Positions 8,899 through 17,988 are shown, counted from the stretch's first letter. The stretch: DNA of 64,000 nt from Moduliflexus sp964602655 (GCA_964602655.1 CAZRSF010000004.1:61538-125537), one strand, 5' to 3'. Numbers and translations are program-made. Notes: generated by a model from the letters alone, not told the origin.

Positions 8899-8931
8899 GA
8901 CGATGTCGGTTCGAATGGAACCGACATCGTC
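8899..8931 (-). terminator. Hairpin after the sugar ABC operon
   Basis: Perfect 14-bp arms at 8899-8912 and 8918-8931 (GACGATGTCGGTTC and complement) with a 5-nt loop, located just downstream of the permease stop at 8951. It lacks a strong T-tract but is placed as a transcript end or 3' stabiliser for the ABC operon. Confidence 0.6.
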
Positions 8932-8950
8932 TTTACGTGATACGGATAGG

Positions 8951-10294
8951 TTACGCAACGGTTTTTTTAGCAAGGAACGTCCGGATTCCGCCGGAATTCC
9001 GCATTTTATCTAACAAGACCGCGCCTAAAATCACTAATCCCAACACGACCTGTTGGGTGTAACTTTCGATTCCCAGGAGGTTCATGCCGTTTTGGATGAC
9101 AGAGATAATAAACGCGCCGATCAGCGTGCCGAGAATCTTGCCAGCCCCTCCAGCCAGACTCGTGCCGCCAACCACGCACGCTGCGATGACGTACATTTCA
9201 TACATCTGCCCGTAAGTCGGCGTGCCGGTGTTCACCTGCGAGGCTTGAATGCAGCCGCCCCATCCCGCCATCAGCGAACAGACGATATATACAAACATGA
9301 GCACCCGTTTGATCGGAACGCCAGAGAGCCGCGCGGCTTCCATGTTGCCGCCGACGGCGTAAATATAGCGCCCCCAGACGGTTCTCGACATAAAGATATG
9401 CGCGAGCGCATACAGGATAATGAGCATGACGACCGTATTCGGAATGCCGAAAAATGAGCGTCCTTGCCCTAACCAGGTCAACGTGGCAGGCACTTGATAA
9501 ATCGAGAAGCCGCCGGTCATCAAAAACGCCCAGCCGCGCCCGACCATCATGAGCGCTAACGTCGTAATAAATGGCGCGACGCGGAAGGTCGCCACTAAAT
9601 AGCCGCCCAGCGCGCCCAGAATCGTACAGCTTAACGTGCCGATCACGAAGCCGACAAACACGGCAAAGGGGCCAGCGTCTAAGCCGCCCATTTGTTTCAT
9701 GACCAACGTGCTGATCACGGCAGACAGCGCGATTAAGCTGCCGACCGACAGATCAATGCCGCCGGTGATAATCACCATCGTCATGCCGATAGCGATCACC
9801 GCGATCACGACGATCCGGTCAACGATGGCTAAAATATTCGAAGGTTTGAGGAAATCCGGCCATTTATACGATTTCGGGATAATAATCGGCGCGTTGGCAA
9901 ATTCCGGAAATTTTTCCGGGAGCGTCTTCACTAATTCCCATTCAAGCATTTCGCCAGTGGTCGCAATCGCGCCAAGCGCTTGCCCCGCAGCGCGCATTTC
10001 ATCTAACTTCACGCGCAAATCGCGCGGCTTGCCAATCACGGTTTCCAATTTGGCGAAACCGTCTTGCGTTAAGAGTTCATTCGCATCTTTTGCAAAGGCT
10101 TTCGATTCATTCGACGTGGTTGCCACAATCAATACGATCCCTTCACGCCCGATTTCTTTTTTGATGCGGTTGACCACTTGTTTCGCCGCCCCTTTACCTT
10201 CGGGATGCTGCGTTTTGATGGTCATCAAGCTAAAGAAAATACAGAGTACGAGCAGCATTACGATAATGCCGTAATCACGCATAAAACGTTTCAC
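8951..10294 (-). CDS. Sugar ABC transporter permease (RbsC-like) with large extra N-terminal domain
   Basis: 447 residues, about 120 more than usual for the RbsC/XylH permease family. The first membrane helix (residues 10-27) is followed by about 120 polar residues (roughly 30-150, including GIVLIVATTSNESKAFAKDA) before the canonical core begins with VIAVIAIGMTMVIITGGIDL and SVGSLIALS. The core motifs of the family are intact, including the cytoplasmic loop GRYIYAVGGNMEAARLSGV that contacts the ATPase and AACVVGGTSLAGGAG. The inserted part is predicted to lie outside the membrane and has a Rossmann-like alternating pattern; it may help dock the binding protein. Last gene of a three-gene operon with the ATPase 14 bases upstream. 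Confidence 0.9.
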   Translation of the reverse strand: MKRFMRDYGIIVMLLVLCIFFSLMTIKTQHPEGKGAAKQVVNRIKKEIGREGIVLIVATTSNESKAFAKDANELLTQDGFAKLETVIGKPRDLRVKLDEMRAAGQALGAIATTGEMLEWELVKTLPEKFPEFANAPIIIPKSYKWPDFLKPSNILAIVDRIVVIAVIAIGMTMVIITGGIDLSVGSLIALSAVISTLVMKQMGGLDAGPFAVFVGFVIGTLSCTILGALGGYLVATFRVAPFITTLALMMVGRGWAFLMTGGFSIYQVPATLTWLGQGRSFFGIPNTVVMLIILYALAHIFMSRTVWGRYIYAVGGNMEAARLSGVPIKRVLMFVYIVCSLMAGWGGCIQASQVNTGTPTYGQMYEMYVIAACVVGGTSLAGGAGKILGTLIGAFIISVIQNGMNLLGIESYTQQVVLGLVILGAVLLDKMRNSGGIRTFLAKKTVA

Positions 10295-10308
10295 GTCAGA
10301 CCTCCTTG

Positions 10309-11808
10309 CTATCCGATTGCCATGCCGAGGATTTGTTCCTGCGTGGCATGTTCAACGTCCTGGATTTCGCCGACAATGCGACCTTCATGCATCACAATAA
10401 TCCGGTCGCTCATGCCAAGAATTTCGGGCAGTTCGCTGCTGACCATGATAATCGCCTTGCCTGCGGCGGCCAATCGGTTGATCAGCAAATAAATTTCATA
10501 TTTCGCGCCAACATCAATGCCGCGTGTCGGCTCGTCAAAAATAATCACATCGCAATTTTGCTGAAGCCATTTGGCTAATACTAATTTTTGCTGGTTGCCG
10601 CCGGAAAGATTTTTTGCCAGTTCATCATGGCTGGAAATTTTAATTTTTAAACTCTCAACAAACCCGGTAAACGCTTTCTTTTCCTGGCGTTCGTTCACGA
10701 ACATCCCAGTAGAAAATTCCTGAAGATTCGGCAGGCCAAAATTTTCGACGACTGAGGCGCCAAGTAAAATCCCTTCTTCTTTCCGATTTTCCGACAGCAA
10801 ACAGATACGATGACGCATCGCGTCAGAGGGACTGGTAATGGCGATTTGGCGGTTATCCATAAAAATGTGGCCGGAATCGGGAATATCCGCGCCAAAAATC
10901 AGCCGCATCGTTTCGGTCCGGCCAGCGCCGACCAGACCAGAGAAGCCGAGCACCTCGCCTGCGCGAACGTGAAACGATACATTTTTGACTTTGTGCCCGC
11001 GTTTCAGCGATTCGACGCGCAAGACTTCCTTTCCAGGCGTGGCCTTGACTTTCGGAAATTCTTCATCCAGGCTGCGACCAACCATCATTTCGATCAGGCG
11101 TTCTTTGGTCGTCTCTTTGACATCCGCCGTCCCGACCAACTCGCCGTCGCGCATGACCATCACGCTGTCGCAGATTTCGAACACTTCGTCCAGACGATGA
11201 CTGATATAAATGATGCCGATGCCACGGCGTTTCAACTCGCGGATAATGTTGAATAACGCCTCGACTTCGCGGGTGGTTAAGGCGGCGGACGGCTCGTCCA
11301 TCACCATGATTCGGGCGTTGATGCTGAGGGCTTTGGCGATTTCAACGGTTTGCTGCTGCCCCACGCTGATGTCGCGGCACAGATCATTCGGATCGATCTC
11401 AAGTCCGATTTTTCGAAAGAGTTCTCGCGCATGTTGAATTTCCTGCCCTTTCTGCACAAAACCATAGCGCGCGTGTTCGCGTCCGAGCGTAATATTTTCC
11501 CAGACGGTCAGATCGGGAATCAAATTGAATTCCTGGTAAATGATGGAAATGCCAGCCTTTTGCGCTTCAACCGGATGGGCTAACTGCATTTTTTGCCCTT
11601 CGATGAAAATACTGCCGTGATCGGCGATGTGCGCGCCGCCCAGGACTTTGATGAGCGTGCTTTTCCCTGCGCCGTTCTCGCCCAACAGCGCAAGTACTTC
11701 CCCTCGGTGCAGTGTGAGATCGATTTTTTTGACGGCATGGACGCCGGCAAACGATTTATCAATCTCACGCATTTCAAGGAGTGGGGTATTGCTGCCGCTT
11801 TGTGTCAT
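10309..11808 (-). CDS. Sugar ABC transporter ATP-binding protein (RbsA/MglA type, two ATPase domains)
   Basis: 499 residues from ATG 11808, chosen for the purine-rich AAGGGGGA just upstream; a longer frame has no such signal. The first ATPase domain has Walker A GENGAGKSTLIK, a signature SVGQQQTVEIAKAL and Walker B IMVMDEPSAAL. The second has the divergent GLVGAGRTETMR in place of Walker A, signature LSGGNQQKLVLAKWL and Walker B VIIFDEPTRGIDVG. This duplicated form is typical of CUT2 importers for ribose, galactose, xylose and similar monosaccharides, where one polypeptide supplies both ATPase sites. It lies between binding protein and permease, in the usual order, and is separated from the binding-protein gene by a hairpin with T-tract. 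Confidence 0.95.
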   Translation of the reverse strand: MTQSGSNTPLLEMREIDKSFAGVHAVKKIDLTLHRGEVLALLGENGAGKSTLIKVLGGAHIADHGSIFIEGQKMQLAHPVEAQKAGISIIYQEFNLIPDLTVWENITLGREHARYGFVQKGQEIQHARELFRKIGLEIDPNDLCRDISVGQQQTVEIAKALSINARIMVMDEPSAALTTREVEALFNIIRELKRRGIGIIYISHRLDEVFEICDSVMVMRDGELVGTADVKETTKERLIEMMVGRSLDEEFPKVKATPGKEVLRVESLKRGHKVKNVSFHVRAGEVLGFSGLVGAGRTETMRLIFGADIPDSGHIFMDNRQIAITSPSDAMRHRICLLSENRKEEGILLGASVVENFGLPNLQEFSTGMFVNERQEKKAFTGFVESLKIKISSHDELAKNLSGGNQQKLVLAKWLQQNCDVIIFDEPTRGIDVGAKYEIYLLINRLAAAGKAIIMVSSELPEILGMSDRIIVMHEGRIVGEIQDVEHATQEQILGMAIG

Positions 11809-11851
11809 GCTTCTGTTCCCCCTTTCGCTTGAATGTGGGTGATGATGAAAA

Positions 11852-11884
11852 AAGCTCAAAAGGACAGAACGTCCTTTTGAGCTT
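11852..11884 (-). terminator. Attenuator between sugar-binding protein and ATPase genes
   Basis: 14-bp perfect arms 11852-11865 and 11871-11884 with a 5-nt loop. On the minus strand the hairpin runs into six T residues, so it is an intrinsic terminator. Its place after the binding-protein gene suggests partial termination, so that more binding protein is made than membrane components, as is common in ABC importer operons. Confidence 0.85.
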
Positions 11885-11905
11885 GTGATTCACGCTTGTG
11901 TCAAA

Positions 11906-12856
11906 TTACCACTGTTCAGCTTCGCGTGAAGCATCATTGACGGAGTTTTCATATTTATAGTGCGCGCATGGAATGAGCGTCACTTTCGGCACGTCTTCGC
12001 CATTCAAATATTTGACGAACGCTTCGACCGTGCCAACTGCCATTTGGCGGGGGAATTGCTGCGGACTGTCATAGAGTTTCTTTTCGAACACGCCTTGTTT
12101 GCCTGCCGGCGACGCATCGAACGCCACGATGGCGATTTTATCGGTTTTGCCGGCTTTTTCAACGGCAGCATACGTGCCTAAACCCGACGGATCGTTAATC
12201 GCGAAAATCCCGACGATGTCCGGATGCGCTTGCAGAATATCGGTCGCCGTGTTGTAGCCGGTGTCGCGATTGCCTTTGCCAGACAGTTCGGCGACGATTT
12301 CCAACTTGCTGTTATGCTCTTTCAGATAGGCTTTGAAGCCTTCGACGCGCAAGATGCAGGACGTCACTTCAGGATAGGAGACGATAGCAATTTTGCCCTG
12401 ATCGCCGGTCGCTTCCATCATGCTTTCGCCAGCCAGCAATCCGCCCTGATAGTTGTCGCTGCCGATATGCGAGACGACCATTTCAGCAGCTTCTTTGTCT
12501 GTCACATCCACGTCGAACGTAAATACCGGCACGCCAGCTTCGGTGGCTTTTTTGACACCTTCACCCGCCGACTTGGAGTCAGCAGGATTCAAGAAGATCG
12601 CTTTATAGCCCTGGGCCGCAAAATCTGCCATTTGGCTATTTTGTTTGGCCGGATCATTCGCGCCATCAAGGCACACCACTTCATAACCGACTTTGCCGGC
12701 TTCTTCTTGCATCGTGTTACAGATGAGCTTGAAAAACGGGTTGGTCAAATCCATGCAGGTGTACCCGATTTTTCCTTTTGACTCAGCAAACGCTACACCA
12801 GAAGCCAACATCACAACCAGCGAACTCGCCGCAAACTTTAAAAACGTTCTTTTCAT
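11906..12856 (-). CDS. Periplasmic sugar-binding protein (RbsB-like, peripla_BP_4 family)
   Basis: 316 residues. A classical signal peptide (MKRTFLKFAASSLVVMLASG then VAFAES) predicts export. The mature protein begins KGKIGYTCMDLTNPFFKLIC, the usual first strand of RbsB-type proteins. It continues with GYKAIFLNPADSKSAGEGVK, VVSHIGSDNYQGGLLAGE, GNRDTGYNTATDILQAHPDI and FAINDPSGLGTYAAV, matching the two lobes of a monosaccharide-binding protein. The ligand is probably a pentose or hexose. First gene of the operon; the ATG follows AAGGAG. Regulation may lie in the long upstream region, and no local LacI or other regulator gene is present. Confidence 0.93.
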   Translation of the reverse strand: MKRTFLKFAASSLVVMLASGVAFAESKGKIGYTCMDLTNPFFKLICNTMQEEAGKVGYEVVCLDGANDPAKQNSQMADFAAQGYKAIFLNPADSKSAGEGVKKATEAGVPVFTFDVDVTDKEAAEMVVSHIGSDNYQGGLLAGESMMEATGDQGKIAIVSYPEVTSCILRVEGFKAYLKEHNSKLEIVAELSGKGNRDTGYNTATDILQAHPDIVGIFAINDPSGLGTYAAVEKAGKTDKIAIVAFDASPAGKQGVFEKKLYDSPQQFPRQMAVGTVEAFVKYLNGEDVPKVTLIPCAHYKYENSVNDASREAEQW

Positions 12857-13156
12857 AACGATGCTCCTTGTTCGAAAAGGGTGAATAGATTATTGAATGG
12901 TCAACACCAATACGCTTACAACATGACAGGAAATCTTGATGCGCGACTGATATGCGCTATTTCCTTTTTGATATGTTGCAAGTTAAAAATCATCTCTTTC
13001 AGATACAGGGACATCCTGTCAAGAAGGAAATACGTTTTAAATCACTATTTTTCGTAAAATTTTCGCAATAAATAACAGATTGTTTTTATTATAGTTACAG
13101 CAATTATTTAACAAATCATTTGAAGATTGGCAAGCCAGAAAAATAGATATTATACC
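12857..13156. other. A+T-rich leader region upstream of the sugar-binding protein gene
   Basis: No gene is supported here. The stretch is A+T-rich compared with the coding DNA and probably holds the promoter of the ABC importer operon, but I see no operator or promoter elements strong enough to mark. Confidence 0.5.
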
Positions 13157-13366
13157 CAATTGTGCTCGGTTCCTAACATTTTTTGAGTCAACACCCTGAT
13201 TCATCAGGGTGCGTGTGCGCTGGCATTCGCGGCCTTCCAACCGCTTCAGCGGTTTTGGAGCGGGAAACCGCTGACGCGGTTGGGGGGAACGAATGAGTGT
13301 CGTCTCCCCCGCACCACAATGAATTGTGGTGTTGGCTCAAAAAATGTTAGGAACTGATCCCAATTG
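13157..13366. repeat. MITE-like 210-bp element with about 38-bp terminal inverted repeats
   Basis: Left end 13157-13194 and right end 13328-13366 are reverse complements with a few mismatches; the shared core is TTCCTAACATTTTTTGAG. Between them lie smaller palindromes: CACCCTGATTCATCAGGGTG (13192-13211), ACCGCTTCAGCGGT, AACCGCTGACGCGGTT and CCACAATGAATTGTGG. No reading frame of note lies inside. Nested palindromes within long inverted ends fit a non-autonomous mobile element or a folded RNA. Confidence 0.75.
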
Positions 13367-13392
13367 TGTTTGAAACGATTTCATTCGATGCT

Positions 13393-13439
13393 TACGACGA
13401 AATGGTGTTTCGACACTGGCGAAACACCATTTCGTCGTA
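13393..13439 (-). terminator. 20-bp perfect hairpin after the pilus ATPase gene
   Basis: Arms 13393-13412 and 13420-13439 (TACGACGAAATGGTGTTTCG and complement) with a 7-nt loop, ending 6 bases from the ATPase stop at 13446. There is no T-tract, so it is a 3'-end hairpin that could stop or protect transcripts rather than a textbook terminator. Confidence 0.65.
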
Positions 13440-13445
13440 CAAAAT

Positions 13446-15824
13446 TTATTTTCCCTGCTCGATATTTTCGCCTTTCCGTCCTTCGTCATGCGCTTGCAAC
13501 GTGCGCCGCAGCACCGCTTCGATTTCGGTAAGGAGTTGTTCCGCTTCGAAGGGTTTTGTGATGTATTCGTCTGCGCCACAAGCCAACCCGCGTTTTTTTT
13601 CTTCCATCGAATCTTGCCCGGTCAGCATAATCACGGGGATAAACATCGTTTCTACGGCGGAACGCACGGCTTTGCAGACAGCAAAGCCGTTTTGCTTCGG
13701 CATATCTATGTCCAGCAGGATCAGATCGGGGAGTTCGACGCGGATTTTTTCGAGCGCCTCGTCGCCGTCAACGGCTTCGATGACCTGAAATCCGTGGTGG
13801 TTCAGCAAGACGCTGACCATCTGCCGCACCGGTTCATCATCCTCTGCCACTAAAATGCGGATCGCCCGATGTTGTTCTACCGTCTCGACGGCGAGCGTGT
13901 CCTGCGTGTCATCGGAAGAGGCCGCCGTATTGGCTTGAGCAGATGAACGTTCCCCGCAGAACGGGCAAAAATTCCAACCGCCGTTGAGCGCGGCCTGACA
14001 TTGCTGACATACGCGCCGCAAGCTCTGTTGACAGCCGGGACAGGTGTCATCCGACGTGGTCATGAGATGCCCGCATTTAGGACATTGCAGAAGAGGCCGC
14101 ATCTCCTCCGGGTCAATCGGGCAGACGCGCGCGATTTCTTCCAGCGTCGTGATGCCTGCGCGCACTTTTTCCAGCCCGTCTTCCAGCATCGTGGTCATGC
14201 CGCTGGAGCGGGCGAGGCGTTTGAGCGTCTGTTTGGAGGCGCGTTGCGCGATAGCATCCCGCAATTTGTCGTTTTGAACCAGGAGTTCATAAATCGCGCT
14301 CTGGCCGTAATATCCGGTTTGACCGCAGAGCGAGCAACCGCGCCCTTTGCGGCAGATCATTCCGGCATGTTCCGGCGCATACAGGCCGACGCATTCGAGT
14401 TCTTCCCGGGACGGCGGATACTCGACTTTGCATTGCGGGCAGATTGTTCGCACCAGGCGCTGCGCGATGATGACCAATAAATTCGCCGCCACAAGATCGG
14501 GCGAGAGGCCGAGGCTGAACAGACGATTCACTGTGGACACCGCGTCGTTCGTATGCAGCGTGCTCAACACGAGATGACCGGTTTCCGACGCCTGCATCGC
14601 AATGTCGGCGGTTTCGGGATCGCGGATTTCGCCGACGAGAATGATATTCGGGTCTTGCCGCAGAATCGCGCGCAAGCCTTTGGCAAAGGTCAGCCCGGCT
14701 TTCGGATTGACCGGCGTCTGGTTGATGCCTTCCAACTGATATTCAATCGGGTCTTCGACGGTCACGATATTTTTCGAGCCGTCTTTGATGGCGTTCAGCG
14801 AGGCGTACAGCGTGGTGGTTTTGCCGCATCCGGTGGGGCCGGTGACGAGAATCCAACCCTGCGGCTGGCGCAGCATGGCGCGATACAGATGCAGATGCCG
14901 TTTCGACATGCCAAGCTGCGGCAGATCGCGGACGGAGATGGATTTGTCCAAAATTCGAATGACGATTTTTTCGCCGAAATGCGTCAGCAGCGTCGAAACG
15001 CGCAAGTCTATTTTGCGCTGCGCGAAATTGACGCGAATCCGTCCGTCCTGCGGCTTGCGATGTTCGGCGATGTCTAAACCGGCGATGACTTTGATGCGGG
15101 AAATCAACGGCAATTGCAGCCATTTCGGAATCCGCAGTCCTTTGCTTAGCAGACCGTCAATCCGGTAGCGGACATTCAAATATTTCCCCGACGGTTCGAG
15201 GTGGATGTCGCTGGCGCGCTTTTTGACGCCATCGGCAATCACCATGTTCGCTAAACGAATGACCTGACTCCCTTCGCTGACCTTCCGAATTTCGCCGACA
15301 TCAACCCCGTTTTCCGCGTCCGTTTCCCCGTCCTGTTCGACATTCACGCCGTCTTGTTCCGCGACATTCTCCAGCACCTGCCCAAGATATTCATCCACAT
15401 TATAATGTTTTTTGACCATCTGGCGGAGTTGAGACGGCGGCGCAATCAGCGGTTTGATCTGCATTCCGGTCGAAAATTCGAGGCGTTGAATAATGTCCAC
15501 GTCAAGGGGATTTTCCATGGCGACAAACAGAATGCGATCCTGGACGAACAACGGCAGGATATTGCGTTTGGCAGCGACTTCTTCCGAGGCTAATTGGACG
15601 ACTTCCTGACTGATCAGCGCGCCATCCACGTCAACAAATTCGACATTGAGCAATTCCGCAACGGCGCGGCAGACCTCTTCTTCCGAGACCCAGCCCTTTT
15701 CTACAAGAATTTGACCGATCAGCGCCGGTTTTTTTCGCTGAACATGTAACGCCTTCTGAAGTTGTTCTTCACTGATAATGCAGGCATCCACTAACACTTC
15801 GCCAAGTCGTTTGCGCTTTGCCAT
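13446..15824 (-). CDS. PilB/GspE-type assembly ATPase fused to zinc ribbons and a CheY-like receiver
   Basis: 792 residues. The N-terminal MshEN domain (RLGEVLVDACIISEEQLQKA and following) matches the motif that binds c-di-GMP in MshE. The ATPase core has Walker A GPTGCGKTTT (about 328-337), Asp box VEDPIEYQ, Walker B ILVGEIRDPETADIA and His box STLHTNDA, plus the usual CxxC pairs (TICPQC, GCSLCG). After the core, residues about 575-625 add extra zinc ribbons (CPKCG, CPGC, CQQC, CPFCG). From about 654 comes a complete receiver domain with acidic pocket VAEDDEPV, phospho-acceptor DIDMP (about 703) and late Lys in YITKPFEAE. It should power pilus or type II secretion assembly; the fusion suggests control by both c-di-GMP and phosphorylation. 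The start follows AGGAG. Confidence 0.9.
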   Translation of the reverse strand: MAKRKRLGEVLVDACIISEEQLQKALHVQRKKPALIGQILVEKGWVSEEEVCRAVAELLNVEFVDVDGALISQEVVQLASEEVAAKRNILPLFVQDRILFVAMENPLDVDIIQRLEFSTGMQIKPLIAPPSQLRQMVKKHYNVDEYLGQVLENVAEQDGVNVEQDGETDAENGVDVGEIRKVSEGSQVIRLANMVIADGVKKRASDIHLEPSGKYLNVRYRIDGLLSKGLRIPKWLQLPLISRIKVIAGLDIAEHRKPQDGRIRVNFAQRKIDLRVSTLLTHFGEKIVIRILDKSISVRDLPQLGMSKRHLHLYRAMLRQPQGWILVTGPTGCGKTTTLYASLNAIKDGSKNIVTVEDPIEYQLEGINQTPVNPKAGLTFAKGLRAILRQDPNIILVGEIRDPETADIAMQASETGHLVLSTLHTNDAVSTVNRLFSLGLSPDLVAANLLVIIAQRLVRTICPQCKVEYPPSREELECVGLYAPEHAGMICRKGRGCSLCGQTGYYGQSAIYELLVQNDKLRDAIAQRASKQTLKRLARSSGMTTMLEDGLEKVRAGITTLEEIARVCPIDPEEMRPLLQCPKCGHLMTTSDDTCPGCQQSLRRVCQQCQAALNGGWNFCPFCGERSSAQANTAASSDDTQDTLAVETVEQHRAIRILVAEDDEPVRQMVSVLLNHHGFQVIEAVDGDEALEKIRVELPDLILLDIDMPKQNGFAVCKAVRSAVETMFIPVIMLTGQDSMEEKKRGLACGADEYITKPFEAEQLLTEIEAVLRRTLQAHDEGRKGENIEQGK

Positions 15825-15834
15825 AGACAGTCTC

Positions 15835-16782
15835 CTAAGGGCGAGTTCGGCGTTTTAACGGATAATGTTGATTGATCATGCTGCGGAGTTGACTGGGCGC
15901 AGCGACTACGGGTTTGACCGTCAGCCCGGTTTCATGCTGCAAGAGGAGGATGACGCCGGAATCAAGCGGGTTTTCCATCGCTAAATACAGGATGTTATCT
16001 CTCACTGAAAATGGGAACACATTACAGGACACTGCCAACGAGTCCGGCACAAGTTCGATGACTTCCGGACGAATTTCGAATTCTTTCAAATTGACATGTT
16101 CGATACCTAACATTTGAGAGAGTGACCGGCAGAGTTCTGCTTCTGTAACCCAACCCAGATTGACAACCAATTCGCCTAAAAACCCAGTTTTGGATTCCTG
16201 AAGCGCTAACGCCTGTTGAAGCTGTTCTGCCGAGATTAATTCGGCTTCCACGAGTAAATCACCCAATCGCCTGCGTTCGCCAAAGCCGATTTCGCGAGTA
16301 ATCTTTTTCCGAAGGTCTTCAGGGTAAGCTGCCATCTGTTCGGCAGGTGATTTCTCTTGAATATGATAGTACTTCGCAATCATGTCCCCGAGTTCGTTGG
16401 GAGGCGCCATCAGCGGCCTGACCTGCCTGCCGGTTTCGTATTCGACTAATTGAATCACGCCCGTATCGCTGGGATTTTCCATCGCTAAATAGACCATGTT
16501 GTTATGCACGAACAATGGCAGGATTTGACAGGTCACGGCCAATGAATTCGAAATCAGCCCGACGACTTCCTCGCTGATCAACACGTTTTCAATGCTGACG
16601 CAATTGACATGCAGGGATTCGGAAATTGCGCCGCATAATTGCTTATCCGTAATCCATCCTTTTTCCAATAAAATATGCCCCAAAAACCCTTGCTGTTCTT
16701 CCTGGATTTGCAGGGCTTCTGCTAACTGCGCTTCGTTGATGACGCCGGCTTTGAGTAAACATTCCCCCAGGCGTGTTGCCAT
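15835..16782 (-). CDS. Stand-alone protein with two MshEN (GspE N-terminal) domains
   Basis: 315 residues consisting of two copies of the domain found at the front of the adjacent ATPase: residues about 1-150 (TRLGECLLKAGVINEAQLAE and following) and about 165-310 (RRLGDLLVEAELISAEQLQQ and following). Both keep the RLGxxL, LxxxLxxQ and second LGxxL elements of the c-di-GMP-binding consensus. There is no ATPase part. It ends 10 bases before the ATPase gene and is almost certainly cotranscribed. It could be a c-di-GMP sensor subunit that works on the ATPase, giving three MshEN domains in one system. No signal peptide, so cytoplasmic. Confidence 0.85.
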   Translation of the reverse strand: MATRLGECLLKAGVINEAQLAEALQIQEEQQGFLGHILLEKGWITDKQLCGAISESLHVNCVSIENVLISEEVVGLISNSLAVTCQILPLFVHNNMVYLAMENPSDTGVIQLVEYETGRQVRPLMAPPNELGDMIAKYYHIQEKSPAEQMAAYPEDLRKKITREIGFGERRRLGDLLVEAELISAEQLQQALALQESKTGFLGELVVNLGWVTEAELCRSLSQMLGIEHVNLKEFEIRPEVIELVPDSLAVSCNVFPFSVRDNILYLAMENPLDSGVILLLQHETGLTVKPVVAAPSQLRSMINQHYPLKRRTRP

Positions 16783-17200
16783 AACCCTTCCCTCATTTCA
16801 TAGGTTCTCTGAACAAATCGGATGGCGGTTGCCCCCTGACGCTTTTCATAAAATCATGCTGTTCGAACGGAACGCTTGTCAAGACAAAAATTTTCGCCTC
16901 TTCTTTTTTCTCACACCTGCTGGACAGATGGATTGAGTGTGTTTCCATTACGCAGAGAAAATCCGACAAGCAGAGCGCGTCACGATATTTGCAGAAGACG
17001 TTCTTCTGATAGATTGCCGTTTTACGTTGTCGCGGTCATTTTCTCATTGACAATCTCGAATAGTTCATGTATACATGGCTCATAAGTAGTTATAACAGAG
17101 TGTACTCATCAACACCAGTTCTGGCGACAGGAGCAAGGGGGCAAGGGCGAAACCTTGTTTTCCATGACATATCAACCCCTCGCCGCGGGGGACGTACATC
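16783..17200. other. Divergent intergenic region
   Basis: This 418-base gap separates divergently transcribed genes and should hold promoters for both the MshEN operon (minus) and the hydrolase/EF-G genes (plus). An imperfect G/C-rich inverted repeat around 17130-17195 precedes the hydrolase start. No gene is supported. Confidence 0.4.
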
Positions 17201-17977
17201 ATGCCATACGCTGATATCGGAGAGAATCGCATTCATTATATTTCCATAGAAAGCATCAATAAATCTATGGGAGAGGGTGAAAATGTCTTTTTTTTGCATG
17301 GGTTAGGGGGAAATATTTATAACTGGGCGTATCAGACGAAATATTTCTCGGAAACCAACAATGTTGTCGCCATAGAATTGCCAGGACATGGGCGTTCATC
17401 GGGGAAAGGCGGATCGTCCATCGAATATTACAGTGAGTTGTTGAAAAAATTCTGCGATTCCATGAAATTAGACAATATCGTCCTGGTCGGCCATTCGATG
17501 GGAGGCGTGGTGTCGTTGGATTTTTCATTCAAGAATCCTGAGCGCGTCAAAGCGCTTGTGTTAGTTGCCACGTCGGCGAAATTCGACATTCCGACGCAGA
17601 AACTCATGGAATTGAAAAATGACATGGAGTCCATCTTCGGCAGCCTGGAAAAAGCGAAAGAGAAAATGAAAGACATTGACGAACGCCTTGTCACCAATGA
17701 TATGATGGTGCTGTTGGGCGATGTCATGGCGATCAAAAAATATGACGGCGTCGCCCATTTGAGCGAGTTGAAAATGCCGACCTTAGTCGTGGGCGGCACG
17801 GAAGACGTCCTCGCGCCAGTGTCATACTCCGAGCAGCTTCATGGCAATATCAAGAATTCCCTGCTGCGAATTATCGAAAACGCCGGACACATGGTCATGG
17901 TCGAAGCGCATCAAGAATTCAATGCTGTGCTGGAAGATTTCTTGCTGGATTTATTAGTGAATTCGCTGTATGGCTAA
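17201..17977 (+). CDS. Alpha/beta-hydrolase
   Basis: 258 residues. The oxyanion-hole motif FFLHGLGGNIYNW, nucleophile elbow VLVGHSMGGVVSLDF (Ser in GHSMG), acidic-residue region VVGGTEDVLAPV and late ENAGHMVMVEAHQEF (catalytic His) give a complete alpha/beta-hydrolase triad. Such proteins act as esterases, lipases or C-C hydrolases; the cap region between the nucleophile and acid (about 130-190) is charged and helical, and the substrate cannot be named. No signal peptide is visible. EF-G follows after 11 bases, so the two are probably in one transcript, though a functional link is not obvious. Confidence 0.9.
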   Translation: MPYADIGENRIHYISIESINKSMGEGENVFFLHGLGGNIYNWAYQTKYFSETNNVVAIELPGHGRSSGKGGSSIEYYSELLKKFCDSMKLDNIVLVGHSMGGVVSLDFSFKNPERVKALVLVATSAKFDIPTQKLMELKNDMESIFGSLEKAKEKMKDIDERLVTNDMMVLLGDVMAIKKYDGVAHLSELKMPTLVVGGTEDVLAPVSYSEQLHGNIKNSLLRIIENAGHMVMVEAHQEFNAVLEDFLLDLLVNSLYG

Positions 17978-17988
17978 GAGAATGGGTT

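Noticed and set aside
16783..17200. tRNA or small RNA gene in this gap
   Set aside because: I found no cloverleaf, anticodon arm or other known RNA fold; the inverted repeat here is weak.
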